DNA of 27,617 nucleotides from Hofstenia miamia (Eukaryota; Xenacoelomorpha; Acoela; Hofsteniidae): assembly GCA_900660155.1 (NCBI GenBank), contig CABFPE010000054.1, positions 2,113,999 through 2,141,615 of the forward strand. The letters are read 5' to 3'. The notes beneath the pieces are model-generated. The model searched no databases and was not told the DNA's origin. It worked only from the letters and a program-made list of their open reading frames with translations. This document shows, piece after piece, positions 10,882 through 19,099 of this stretch. How positions within the stretch are numbered: the first letter of the stretch is position 1; each line of letters opens with the position of its first letter. The position numbers and the translations under genes were made by a program.

Positions 10882-11838
10882 CCGTGTGAAAATATTGTAA
10901 TTGAACATGAAATGTGGGAAATTCGTATTTTGCTAGGTGTTGTGTTTGGTATTGAGCATTAGGAAAGCTTATTAAGTAATTATGAAGTCAGTTTGGGCAG
11001 ACGTTACGCATAAAACTATTACATGACATTAACTCATCATAGCACTGCACAAATCATCTCAATAACCGTGTTTTCAGACCAACTTAATTAAAAGTCTTAG
11101 TGTGAAGGTCAGCAATTTATCAGTCTTGCGGTTTGATACCAAATGTTGAGACACATAGATTCACATTTGCTTGGGGGTCCTTGTGTCCTTTCACTAATTT
11201 GCGTATACAGTATGTATCCACATCAAGAGCCTTAATCCTATAACAAAACACCTCAGCAAGTAATTTCTCTCAGATTTTTCGTCTTCAGATATATGGCAAA
11301 GTCATCTCAAATAGTCTTAGTTGATAATCATCAGCTTATATAGCTTTAAAATCCATTGTTTCTGTCAAAGAAGCAATAATGAATTTAAAAGAATTTATGA
11401 ATACACCTAAAGTTGATATCATTAACAAAGGACAGATAGTCTAAAAGTGTATTTTTAATAGATGAAAGTCCATGCTTTAAGTTTTTCATATTTTCATAAA
11501 GTCACTACAACCTAGGAAGTAGGAAAGCCTTAAAAATTTCTAGTAACTAAAGAGTTAAAGTTTCTAAATCATTATTCAAAAAATGCAAACATTTGTGCAG
11601 CAGCATAATAAATTTCAAAATATCATCTGCCAGAAAAATAGAGAGAGAGAAGGATAATGTGGAGTGCTATTTTTTAAGTAGAATTAATATTGTCAATGGA
11701 AACCTTTCTTGTGCTTCTATTGATAAAATCAATATTAGTTCTTATTCACAGCAAAAGAAAAATGTTCAATTAAATTTTAATTTGTTTTTATCTAGAACAT
11801 ATGTTTTTGTACTTATATCTGTTCACGATTTCATAGGC
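10882..11838. other. Upstream region of the secreted-protein gene, no gene seen
   Basis: AT-rich, with a short GAGAGAGAGAAGG run near 11640. The frame of the downstream gene stays open back to about 11593 (82 codons without ATG). This may be unspliced 5' leader or chance; I find no upstream ATG in it. No clear TATA element was picked out. Confidence 0.4.
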
Positions 11839-13686
11839 ATGTTGTTCAATATTTTAATGCTTAGCATGCTCTCTATATGTTGCAAAGCAAAGATTATCTC
11901 ACACAGACATGTTTCACATGGAATAGTAGCCAGTTCAATTAAAAGAATCACAAATTGTATCTATCTTATTCACGCAGACAAAACTTGGACAGACGAAAGT
12001 CCTTTGTTTTTGTGTAAAATTCAAGCAGCTAACGAAATAGTGCTAAGACTTATTGTTGCTAAAAAATTTCATTATGTAACTTATGTTATAAGAAAAGTAA
12101 ATTTTGAAATCCTTGATATTGCAGTGAAGACTTATAGTTCTATTATTATTTCGTTCGTATTACCTATAAAATCCGAGATGATTTTTAGTCCTTTTAATGA
12201 AAAACAAAATTTTACTCAATGCAATTTCTCTTCACCATCAGGAATGGTATTACATCTGGAAGAAGTAACTTGCATTGGCACGCCTTTCAATGAAAGAATA
12301 GGTGTCATAGCCTACCACGTCTTTCTCAATGAAGAAATTTCGTATACCACATGTTGTATTAGTTCTGTACCCTTGTACAACATAGAATTGATGTGGACCA
12401 AAAATTCGATTCTTTATGTGAATTTCTCTTCTTCTAAGTATGAAACTTCTCGTGAATACGCACTATCAACCAAGGCTCAAGAGAATAATTGGAAATTTCA
12501 AACTGCCAAAGAAGGTTTTAATGTCTTGCACTTAAATCTTTCAGGCAGCGTACGAAGTGGATTCATTTTGCTTTATGTTGCAAAGCGATATGCATGCGAC
12601 TATGGAAACCACAAAGGCAAGCTAGTAGACATAAGTCATTCTCCAAAGCCATTCTTGTACAACCCATTCAGTGTAAGTATCAATAACATTCAGACTTACA
12701 CTACGGTCAGCTTACCTCCGAGTGAGTTTTATATTTTCGGGGGTTTTTATTCAAATTTAGATGTTATTTGTTACAGAAGCAGTTTGAAGCAATTGTATAT
12801 ACTTTTGCGAGTTCAAAATACCAATCAATTTGCAGTTAACTTAACAAAAGAATTCCACTTTGAAAACACACCAAGGTGCTTCTATAAGCAAAGAGTACTT
12901 CTTGGGATAGTAATTTGTGTAGAATCAAGAATAATAACTGTAATTGATGTACCAAAATCTCTACTGAGTGTAGTGTCAATCCCCTTTGAAATGCAACCAA
13001 TTGAAGGCGATATATTCATAGAAGAATTGCATAGTTCCTGCCAAATGCCTTTACTCTACATTTATGGAATTGTTAACAATATAACATGCAATGAAATTTT
13101 GGAAAAGGTTGAAGACTGTCAACAGACAGGAGTCAATTTCGTAAACATTCTTCTGCGAATGTCTCTTACGAATGAATCTTGTTCAGGTCTTGCATTTTTC
13201 GCTGATAGATTCTTTGTAAACGTGTACCAACCTGAAGATGGAGTGATTAACTGTACGGAGTTATTCTTGGTTAAAAGCAGATTATACTGTAAAACAAATT
13301 TATACATTATCTACGAATTTGAGAAAATTTATCTTGAAGGCTTAGCAACATACACTACCATGGCGATCAATGAACGTTGGTCAAATTGCATTAGGGCCAA
13401 GGGTATCCGGTATGTAGAAATGCAGACTTTAATTGTCGGTAGATTTGATTCCGACACAGAACTTGATGCTATTTGTTTAAAACATATGAGTCATTTTTTG
13501 GCCCGATCTGAACTCTCTGCCTTCATGGGAATACAGCTTAATTATAAGAACCATTATTCAGTTAATGATTTTATCTGTGAAGCAGACGAAGCCTTCGTTC
13601 AAATACTAGATGTGAATTTTGATGGAAATGAGGACTTCCTCTGTATTATAAAAGATGAGGTTTACATTGTTCTTAACAAAATTTAA
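11839..13686 (+). CDS. Secreted glycoprotein with FG-GAP-like C-terminal motifs, intronless
   Basis: The 615-residue frame starts at the first ATG, giving a classic signal peptide (MLFNILMLSMLSICCKA) with likely cleavage after residue 17. The frame is open further upstream but has no ATG there, which favours this start. The mature protein has many Cys and eight N-glycosylation sequons (NFT, NFS twice, NLS, NLT, NIT, NES, NCT). This fits a secreted or luminal ectodomain; no second membrane segment or GPI-type tail is evident. Near the C-terminus are two calcium-loop-like motifs: GRFDSDTELDAICL (Asp 537, 539, 542) and DVNFDGNEDFLC (Asp 591, Asn 593, Asp 595, Asn 597, Asp 599). These fit the D-x-[DN]-x-[DN]-G-x-x-D loop of FG-GAP/VCBS blades, so the body may be a beta-propeller. 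I do not recognise the family. The gene has no introns, unlike the alpha-catulin exons, and sits between direct repeats at 10707 and 13770. Confidence 0.72.
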   Translation: MLFNILMLSMLSICCKAKIISHRHVSHGIVASSIKRITNCIYLIHADKTWTDESPLFLCKIQAANEIVLRLIVAKKFHYVTYVIRKVNFEILDIAVKTYSSIIISFVLPIKSEMIFSPFNEKQNFTQCNFSSPSGMVLHLEEVTCIGTPFNERIGVIAYHVFLNEEISYTTCCISSVPLYNIELMWTKNSILYVNFSSSKYETSREYALSTKAQENNWKFQTAKEGFNVLHLNLSGSVRSGFILLYVAKRYACDYGNHKGKLVDISHSPKPFLYNPFSVSINNIQTYTTVSLPPSEFYIFGGFYSNLDVICYRSSLKQLYILLRVQNTNQFAVNLTKEFHFENTPRCFYKQRVLLGIVICVESRIITVIDVPKSLLSVVSIPFEMQPIEGDIFIEELHSSCQMPLLYIYGIVNNITCNEILEKVEDCQQTGVNFVNILLRMSLTNESCSGLAFFADRFFVNVYQPEDGVINCTELFLVKSRLYCKTNLYIIYEFEKIYLEGLATYTTMAINERWSNCIRAKGIRYVEMQTLIVGRFDSDTELDAICLKHMSHFLARSELSAFMGIQLNYKNHYSVNDFICEADEAFVQILDVNFDGNEDFLCIIKDEVYIVLNKI

Positions 13687-13769
13687 AAGCAGTTAATCGG
13701 TTTAAGCTGCATACATTTGTTTGGGCATGAATAAGAAATTTTCTATTATTATCAAATTTATTTTATCAG

Positions 13770-13950
13770 TAATATTTGTTCGAGATAGATAGTTGAAGGA
13801 AGTTGACAGGAAGTAGCTGCTTAACATGTGCATATATGCATTGTTATGGATGCTGATGAAAGCTAGATAACATGCAATTCCTATGGCCATGAAGAATGAG
13901 GTTTCTATCGCGATGCGCTTTACATTGATCGCCTTTATTATATATAGCTT
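13770..13950. repeat. Direct repeat copy B flanking the secreted-protein gene
   Basis: The second copy of the repeat at 10707, in the same orientation, begins 84 bp after the stop codon of the secreted-protein gene. Its minus strand carries an 83-codon ATG frame at 13702-13953, including FFMAIGIACYLAFISIHNNA and YFLSTSFNYLSRTNI. The frame is intact here and broken in copy A. It may be a remnant of a membrane-protein gene or simply a repeat. Confidence 0.8.
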
Positions 13951-14136
13951 CAACTTTATTAAATGTCTAAAAAATTGTAATATACATTGATTGGTTTGGA
14001 AAAAAATGTTACTTAGTTTTTTAATCCATTAATAAATTTTTGCAGTAATTGCAAGGATTTACTTAATATTCAAGATGCTCAAAGGCAAAGAAATGATTGA
14101 TGCATTAGTAATGCGAGTCATTAAATATATATATAT

Positions 14137-14241
14137 NNNNNNNNNNNNNNNNNNNNNNNNNNNNNNNNNNNNNNNNNNNNNNNNNNNNNNNNNNNNNNNN
14201 NNNNNNNNNNNNNNNNNNNNNNNNNNNNNNNNNNNNNNNNN
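14137..14241. other. Assembly gap (105 N)
   Basis: A run of N flanked on both sides by TATATA, so the break probably occurred in a TA microsatellite. Everything left of it (alpha-catulin, secreted protein) is joined to everything right of it (Penelope-like fragment, transporter) only by scaffolding. Confidence 0.98.
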
Positions 14242-14249
14242 TATATATA

Positions 14250-14584
14250 GTACTTTGAAAACTGAACATCGTTTTAAGAACAAAGACAGCATTCTCGAAG
14301 ACTTAGTTTCTTCAATAGTTTATAAATATCAATGTGACAATTGTAACAAATTGTACATTGGAGAAACAAGCCGCCATTTCGGGAAACGTATAAAAGAGCA
14401 TATTAATGGACATTTAAATACTGAAATATTTCAACACCATCATGAAATTAAAAAAGACAATTTTAACATCATTATAAAAACTAACAATACAAAAATAGGG
14501 GAAGCATTATACTTAAAGAAATTAGAACGGACCAACATACTAAACAAGCAAATGAATACATTTCAAAGATTACATCTATTTTAA
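14250..14584 (+). pseudogene. GIY-YIG endonuclease domain of a Penelope-like element
   Basis: About 111 codons are open to a TAA at 14582. The core reads IVYKYQCDNCNKLYIGETSR, then RHFGKRIKEHINGHL. It shows the paired Cys (CDNC) seen in Penelope-like endonucleases, the 'YIGET' half of GIY-YIG, and the conserved Arg and His of 'R..EH'. A Glu in 'KIGEALYLKKLE' fits the metal-binding position, and the tail reads RTNILNKQMN. The domain itself looks intact, but the polymerase that should precede it is missing. In complete elements this nuclease nicks target DNA for integration. Confidence 0.85.
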
Positions 14585-14664
14585 ATCTTATCATATACAA
14601 TTATTTTAGTTAATTATAAAGTGTAGTTTATAGTTTTGTAAAAAAAATTTTCTGGGAAAATATT

Positions 14665-14697
14665 CTGACGATGATCAATAAAAGATCGAAACGCGTC
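14665..14697 (+). ncRNA. Hammerhead ribozyme core of Penelope-like type
   Basis: The conserved core is present in order: CTGACGA at 14665-14671, stem II GATC (14673-14676) with loop AATAAAA pairing with GATC (14684-14687), GAAA at 14688-14691, then a GTC whose C is 14697, the expected cleavage site. Stem III is only the self-complementary ACGCGT (14691-14696), as in Penelope-element hammerheads thought to act as dimers. Stem I is weaker: TT/AA next to the core, then an internal loop, then a possible AAAAT/ATTTT outer pairing. That weakness may mean partial decay. Confidence 0.72.
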
Positions 14698-14742
14698 AAA
14701 TAGTGGATTCAATTTTAAAATGCATTTATGTAGCATTTCTTT

Positions 14743-14795
14743 TATATATATATATATATATATATACATATTTATATATATATATATATATATAC
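14743..14795. repeat. (TA)n microsatellite
   Basis: About 53 bp of TA repeat with one interruption (ACATATTT), directly downstream of the Penelope-like fragment. Confidence 0.92.
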
Positions 14796-15362
14796 AGTAT
14801 ACGGTGGCGGATTTAGGAGGAAACAAAACGGAAGTTAATTTGTGCCACCTTAGTAAAAAGTTGGGAAGTTCCAAATTAGTGACAAATTTTTGCCATAGAT
14901 TTGCAAAGTTACCCTAAAATTTATCAAACCTTGTAAGGATTTGGCAAATATTTGTCAAAATTTCCAATTTTTTTCAAGTAATCTTATACATTCTTATGAA
15001 TATATCAAGAATATTCCAATATTATACATTTCATCTAACATCCACCAAGCTTTGGTATTTAATAAGTTATAAAAAACAGAGGAAAGAACTGCTTCCACAG
15101 TATATATAAATGAGTGCACAGTTATTAAAATAGTAAATAGAATCAGTACTGTTTCAGTGCAGATATGTTAATTAAGACACATTTTTGTTGAAGAATGGAG
15201 GGCTTGTTTCTTCACTTTTCTCGAAAAAAATTTCAAGTCTCTACCTAAAAAATACAGGTCTTTTTCTCTTAGGAGAAATTTCAAAAATATCCTCACTTTT
15301 TTTGAAAAATCACACCTAAGAGAGTTAAATTAAAATCCTAGAAAAACCATAGATTCCTCTAT
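14796..15362. other. No recognisable gene
   Basis: A segment at 14803-14835 (GGTGGCGGATTTAGGAGG) resembles the GGCGGATTTAGG ends of some hAT-type elements, but no matching opposite end or duplication was found. Otherwise AT-rich sequence. Confidence 0.35.
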
Positions 15363-15752
15363 ATGAGCTATTTTAATTCCCCAAATGCTTGTCGCTGGCC
15401 ACATCCCTGGTCTTGTTGCAGTCAGCATAAGTTGGATATTTTTCAAATACTATATCGTACGCAATCAAAGTGCTCGATGAAACTGGCCCTTTGTATGAAT
15501 TACAAAAGCTGTTTACTGAATCAATTTAAAATTGTTAAGTACATTAATGACATAACGTTTCAGATATTCTGCACACCCAAGGTATTTGTTAGAGGCCTAA
15601 ACCTACTAAAATGCAAATTCATTTCTTCAAAGACCTTCCCTAATCAGCTAAGTTCATTTAATTCTCAAATTACCGATTTGTTAAGAATCACTAGTTTAAA
15701 AGTTATTGATGGGACACTTTATTTCGAGACGTCTTTTTCTATACTCGAATAA
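15363..15752 (+). CDS. Hypothetical 129-codon ORF, unsupported family
   Basis: An ATG-initiated frame in an otherwise stop-rich region, ending at a TAA. It contains seven Cys (SCCSQH, KCSMKLALCMNY, SCLLNQF, IFCTPK, LLKCKF), no obvious signal peptide and no recognised motif. There is no splice or promoter evidence. It could be a remnant exon or a chance ORF. Confidence 0.2.
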   Translation: MSYFNSPNACRWPHPWSCCSQHKLDIFQILYRTQSKCSMKLALCMNYKSCLLNQFKIVKYINDITFQIFCTPKVFVRGLNLLKCKFISSKTFPNQLSSFNSQITDLLRITSLKVIDGTLYFETSFSILE

Positions 15753-16064
15753 TTTGAAATTGTAATTACTAAATGTTACAGAAAAGGTATTTTTCTAGAA
15801 AAAAAATTTTTATTTGAGTTTGTACAAATTAATGTTTGGTTTTCGTGCAATTTTTTCAAGTAAAAACAGAAATTTTTCAAACTATTTTTTTGTGTTAAAA
15901 CAGTTAATATTTCAGGTGTACATAATTTAGGTTAGGATATTTGGTTTATTGCTATTTTTGTGAATTTGGGTTTTGGTAAACTCCGCTTAATTGAAAGCGG
16001 GTTTACAAAAGTAAACCTAAGTTGTTTGTCACTCAGTGTATTTTAGTTTAAACTAGAATGCGCA

Positions 16065-16141
16065 GCGCGATTACGGTTGTCAAACTAAAACAAACGGATT
16101 ACAGTTGTCGTAAATTCGTTGGTGGAGCGATTACGGCCGGA
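16065..16141. repeat. Three degenerate copies of GATTACGG motif
   Basis: GCGATTACGGTTGTC-like words occur at about 16066, 16096 (GGATTACAGTTGTCG) and 16128 (GCGATTACGGCCGG), spaced about 30 bp apart and GC-rich relative to the surroundings. They may be the end of an unidentified transposable element. The flanking DNA at 15753-16064 and 16142-16780 shows no gene. Confidence 0.4.
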
Positions 16142-16789
16142 CAGGGACACACAATATTTTTTATATATATTTTTGATCTTGCAAGCCTAGTGTTTGAGGA
16201 AGTTAATTTCACAAGTTATATGGTTTTTTACTAAAAAATTTAATATTGTCATTTAGGTTTTATTATTAAGATCTATTAAAAACTTATTTGTTATTTTGAT
16301 AATCGGGAACTAATGTTCTAAATGTATGCAGACACGTTTTGCTTTAAATAATAAGTTTTAAAAAAGTCAAATTTAAGAAACAATTTAAAAATTCGGTCAG
16401 ACAGACCCTATCAAGCTTGGCTACCAACCAAGCAGAAACTGAAAATTTGGCAATGGTGTGATATAGAGTTCAGGAATGGTACAAAAATACTAAATTTGAA
16501 GAAAATTCCCGGGTACGGATACGTTCATTGTATTCGGTTACTTTGATTTTAGTAGGACGCAGTTGAAACGTGTTATTATATAGGCACAAATTTTGTAATT
16601 TCGAAGCTATATTTTCTTATGGTTTTACAAGATTAATTTCAAGTTTTTCTTAATCTTAATGAGAGAAGCAGCATTGACACCAGAAATACCAGTTCTTTCC
16701 ATAAAGAAGGATGGTGCTCCTAAAGTTCTGCAAAATTATAGCAGAAACCAAGGTTAAATCGTTGTCTAAGAAATGCGAAATTACCAGTC

Positions 16790-16895
16790 ATTAAAAACCG
16801 TTTGAAACCGTGCTAGTGAAAATGAGTCGGTTCGGTTTCGGTCTGTGTGAAAACCGCGGTTTCGCTTTCGGTTCGGTTTACCGTCGACCTCTGGC
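16790..16895. repeat. CGGTTTCGGTTCGG low-complexity block
   Basis: A cluster of AACCG/CGGTT words (GTCGGTTCGGTTTCGGTCTG, then TTTCGCTTTCGGTTCGGTTT) surrounds a 12-bp palindrome AAACCGCGGTTT at 16852-16863. This looks like a terminal or subterminal repeat block of a non-autonomous DNA element. No paired end was identified. Confidence 0.45.
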
Positions 16896-17090
16896 ACGAA
16901 ATCAACATTTTTAAAGCTTTATAATATAGTATATGAAAAGCTCATTAAATTTGCAGTCGAGTTAATATGTAATTTGAGATCAATATATGACTATCATTTG
17001 AGGAATAAGTGTTTATTTTTTAAAAATATATGTCGGTCCCTTTTTTCCACGGTCTATGTTGGGTATGATTCAGAGTATTGTCCAGATCTA

Positions 17091-17486
17091 GTACACTGAA
17101 GACTTGTCAACGAGCCGAGCTTCTAACGAGCTGAGCCGAGCTTGAGCACAGTATTTGATATACAACGAGCTCAAAACGAGCCTATTTTAGGCAAAGCAAG
17201 TTTATAGTTCTGCTTGTTAATTTGATTATGGACATTTTTCATATTTTTTGCAGTCAGTATACCTTTCCTATAATCTTATTTTAGAAATGTTTATTAAATA
17301 ATAGGAAGAGTTATGTAAAAATTTTGGACACAATATTTTTAAAAAAATACGGAGCTAAAACGAGCCTCATTCAAAGATTTTATGTGACGAGCCGCGCCGA
17401 ACTTACACACAATTTAAACGAGCCGATCCGAGCCAAGCCGAGCCGAGCTTGGAAATGTCGGCTCGTTGACAAGTCTGGTACACTGA
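17091..17486. mobile_element. MITE with 17-bp inverted ends and 9-bp target duplication
   Basis: The ends AGACTTGTCAACGAGCC (17100-17116) and GGCTCGTTGACAAGTCT (17460-17476) are perfect inverted repeats. Outside them the 9-mer GTACACTGA occurs on both sides (17091-17099 and 17478-17486), as expected for a target site duplication. The body is about 378 bp, non-coding, and rich in subterminal ACGAGCC/GAGCCGAGC words in both halves. A 9-bp duplication points to a Mutator-like source, though hAT (8 bp) is not excluded because one G at 17477 is unassigned. Confidence 0.85.
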
Positions 17487-17939
17487 TGTGTGGTTAAACT
17501 CCGGGTCTGCGCAGAACAATTATACTCGGAACTCACACTCTACTATGTCATATTTTCATCTAGAGATCTGATGAGAACCGCGTGGGAATATCACGGGGAT
17601 CTCACAATAACTTCCACATGGGCATCAGTTTGTGAATGGAAGTCCATCTTGCTTCATGTACAACTCTTTTTTTGTTTTACTTCTGTAGAACTTCTTTGAA
17701 AAACAATTTTTCAAATATTAACATTTTTGTTAATCAATATTTAATCGAATTTAAAGTAATTTAATAAAAATCTAAACTAGTTTTGTGAATACACTACTGT
17801 TGTGAAATTGAATTTATAGTTCTCAAGTAAAATGTTATTTTATTAAACTTTAGATCCCGGAAGAGTACAATTTTATGTATAACCGATTTACGTCATAATC
17901 CGATTTATCCAATAAGAAATTAGGAGTTTTTAAGCAGAT

Positions 17940-18984
17940 CAGTTCCTCTTCAAAGATGGCTGATTCATGACGTAAATATAAGCATGCCTCAAAAGAAGAT
18001 AAAAGTCGTATTTTAGCTGGCTCAAGATCAGAAGAAGGTATATATGCAATTTCAAAAAATTTAGGCATAAAATACGGCAAAACGCATTTCTCGGCAAGAT
18101 CATTAACCAGTATGAAAACGATGTCACCGTCATTCAAACTTAACTGATATTCACAGAGAATTTCTAAGGCAGAAGGTTAATGAATATCCCACTATAACAC
18201 TGAAAACCTTGAAGGAGAAACTATTTAATGATTTGCAGTTAAATGTTAGTATCTTCACTATTGACCGCCATCTTGACGACATGCATTAGACTCTAAAGAA
18301 ACTTGTTGTTCAGCCTCAAGAACGCAACAATTAACACAACAAAGACCTTCGTCATAATTATGCTGCATGGTTAAGGGACAATGCAATGCTATCCCAGAGA
18401 ATTTATATTGATGAAATAAATTACAACATATGGGTATCACGATCATTTGGTCGTTCACAGTGAGGTGTAGCAGCAGCAATTATCTGTCCATCTACAAGGG
18501 GTGCCAATCTAAATATTATTGCTGCATTTGACATTTCAGGTTTGGTCCACTTTGAGACGCATCAAGGAGAAACCCATTTGATTTTCAATGAATTTATACA
18601 TATTTGTTCTCAAAAGCTGTAGGAACCAAATCTCATATTTATAATGGATAATGCTCCAGCCAACAAACGGTCCAAAGATTTTATTCCTACCGCAAATCAC
18701 ACTATTAAATATTATTTCCATATTCGCCAATGTTTAATCCAATTGAAGAATATTTTGCTTCATTTAAGGCTGCAGTAAAACGTTATTTGCAAGAACACAG
18801 ATCAGAAATCCTTGACCCACCAGTAGATGTTTCTCTTATAAATCATCGTTTTAAAATATTTAAAAAAGCAGCAGACGAAGTGAAGGGCACAATTTTGTCT
18901 TACCATACTGCAAATTATGATAGGCATCAAATGACATTTAGGCCCTATTCCAAACGCAATTGCAAAGGAAGATGTATAGATTAG
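17940..18984 (+). pseudogene. Decayed IS630/Tc1/mariner-type transposase
   Basis: With several stops and frameshifts, the plus strand keeps all parts of a DDE transposase. The N-terminal region has 'SKEDKSRILAGSRSEEGIYA' and a 'TITLKTLKEKL' helix-turn-helix pattern, then 'VSIFTIDRHLDDMH'. The first catalytic Asp lies in 'RIYIDEINYNIWVSRSFGRSQ', the second in 'LIFIMDNAPANK', and the Glu in 'PYSPMFNPIEEYFASFKAAV' (frameshift near 18718). The C-terminal 84 codons (18730-18984) are still open and end NCKGRCID before a TAG. Spacing of the last two catalytic residues is about 32. No inverted ends were found. Confidence 0.82.
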
Positions 18985-19099
18985 TAATTTTTGTTGAATT
19001 TTTAAAAATGTTCTAATTGAATTTTTAAATAGAATATGTTTTGTGGTTCAGTCTCCATTCCTTTTGATACCCAACGTGGTTTTGGAGAACACATTTTTT

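Larger units (their letters stand above)
14244..14742 (+). mobile_element. Penelope-like element, 5'-truncated 3' end
   Basis: This fragment holds a GIY-YIG endonuclease end, a short 3' non-coding tail and a hammerhead ribozyme core. These are the expected contents of the 3' part of an endonuclease-bearing Penelope-like retroelement. The reverse transcriptase is absent, either truncated or lost in the adjacent N gap. It lies between two TA microsatellites. Its boundaries are inferred from the TA runs and not from a target duplication. Confidence 0.8.

Noticed and set aside
10768..10962. Plus-strand 64-codon ORF
   Set aside because: It is the antisense reading of direct-repeat copy A and is broken by a stop in copy B.
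11593..11838. N-terminal 82-codon extension of the secreted protein
   Set aside because: It lacks an ATG (the frame would start at TTG), and the ATG at 11839 begins a perfect signal peptide; kept only as a possible leader.
13119..13307. Minus-strand ORF inside the secreted-protein gene
   Set aside because: Shadow of the plus-strand coding frame; the same applies to minus ORFs at 22624-22977 and 23482-23754 within the transporter.
14614..14917. ORFs through the TA repeat on both strands
   Set aside because: They are mostly Ile-Tyr runs encoded by the microsatellite and overlap the hammerhead.
17560..17610. CTGATGAG segment as a second hammerhead
   Set aside because: No GAAA core or stem III follows at the required place.
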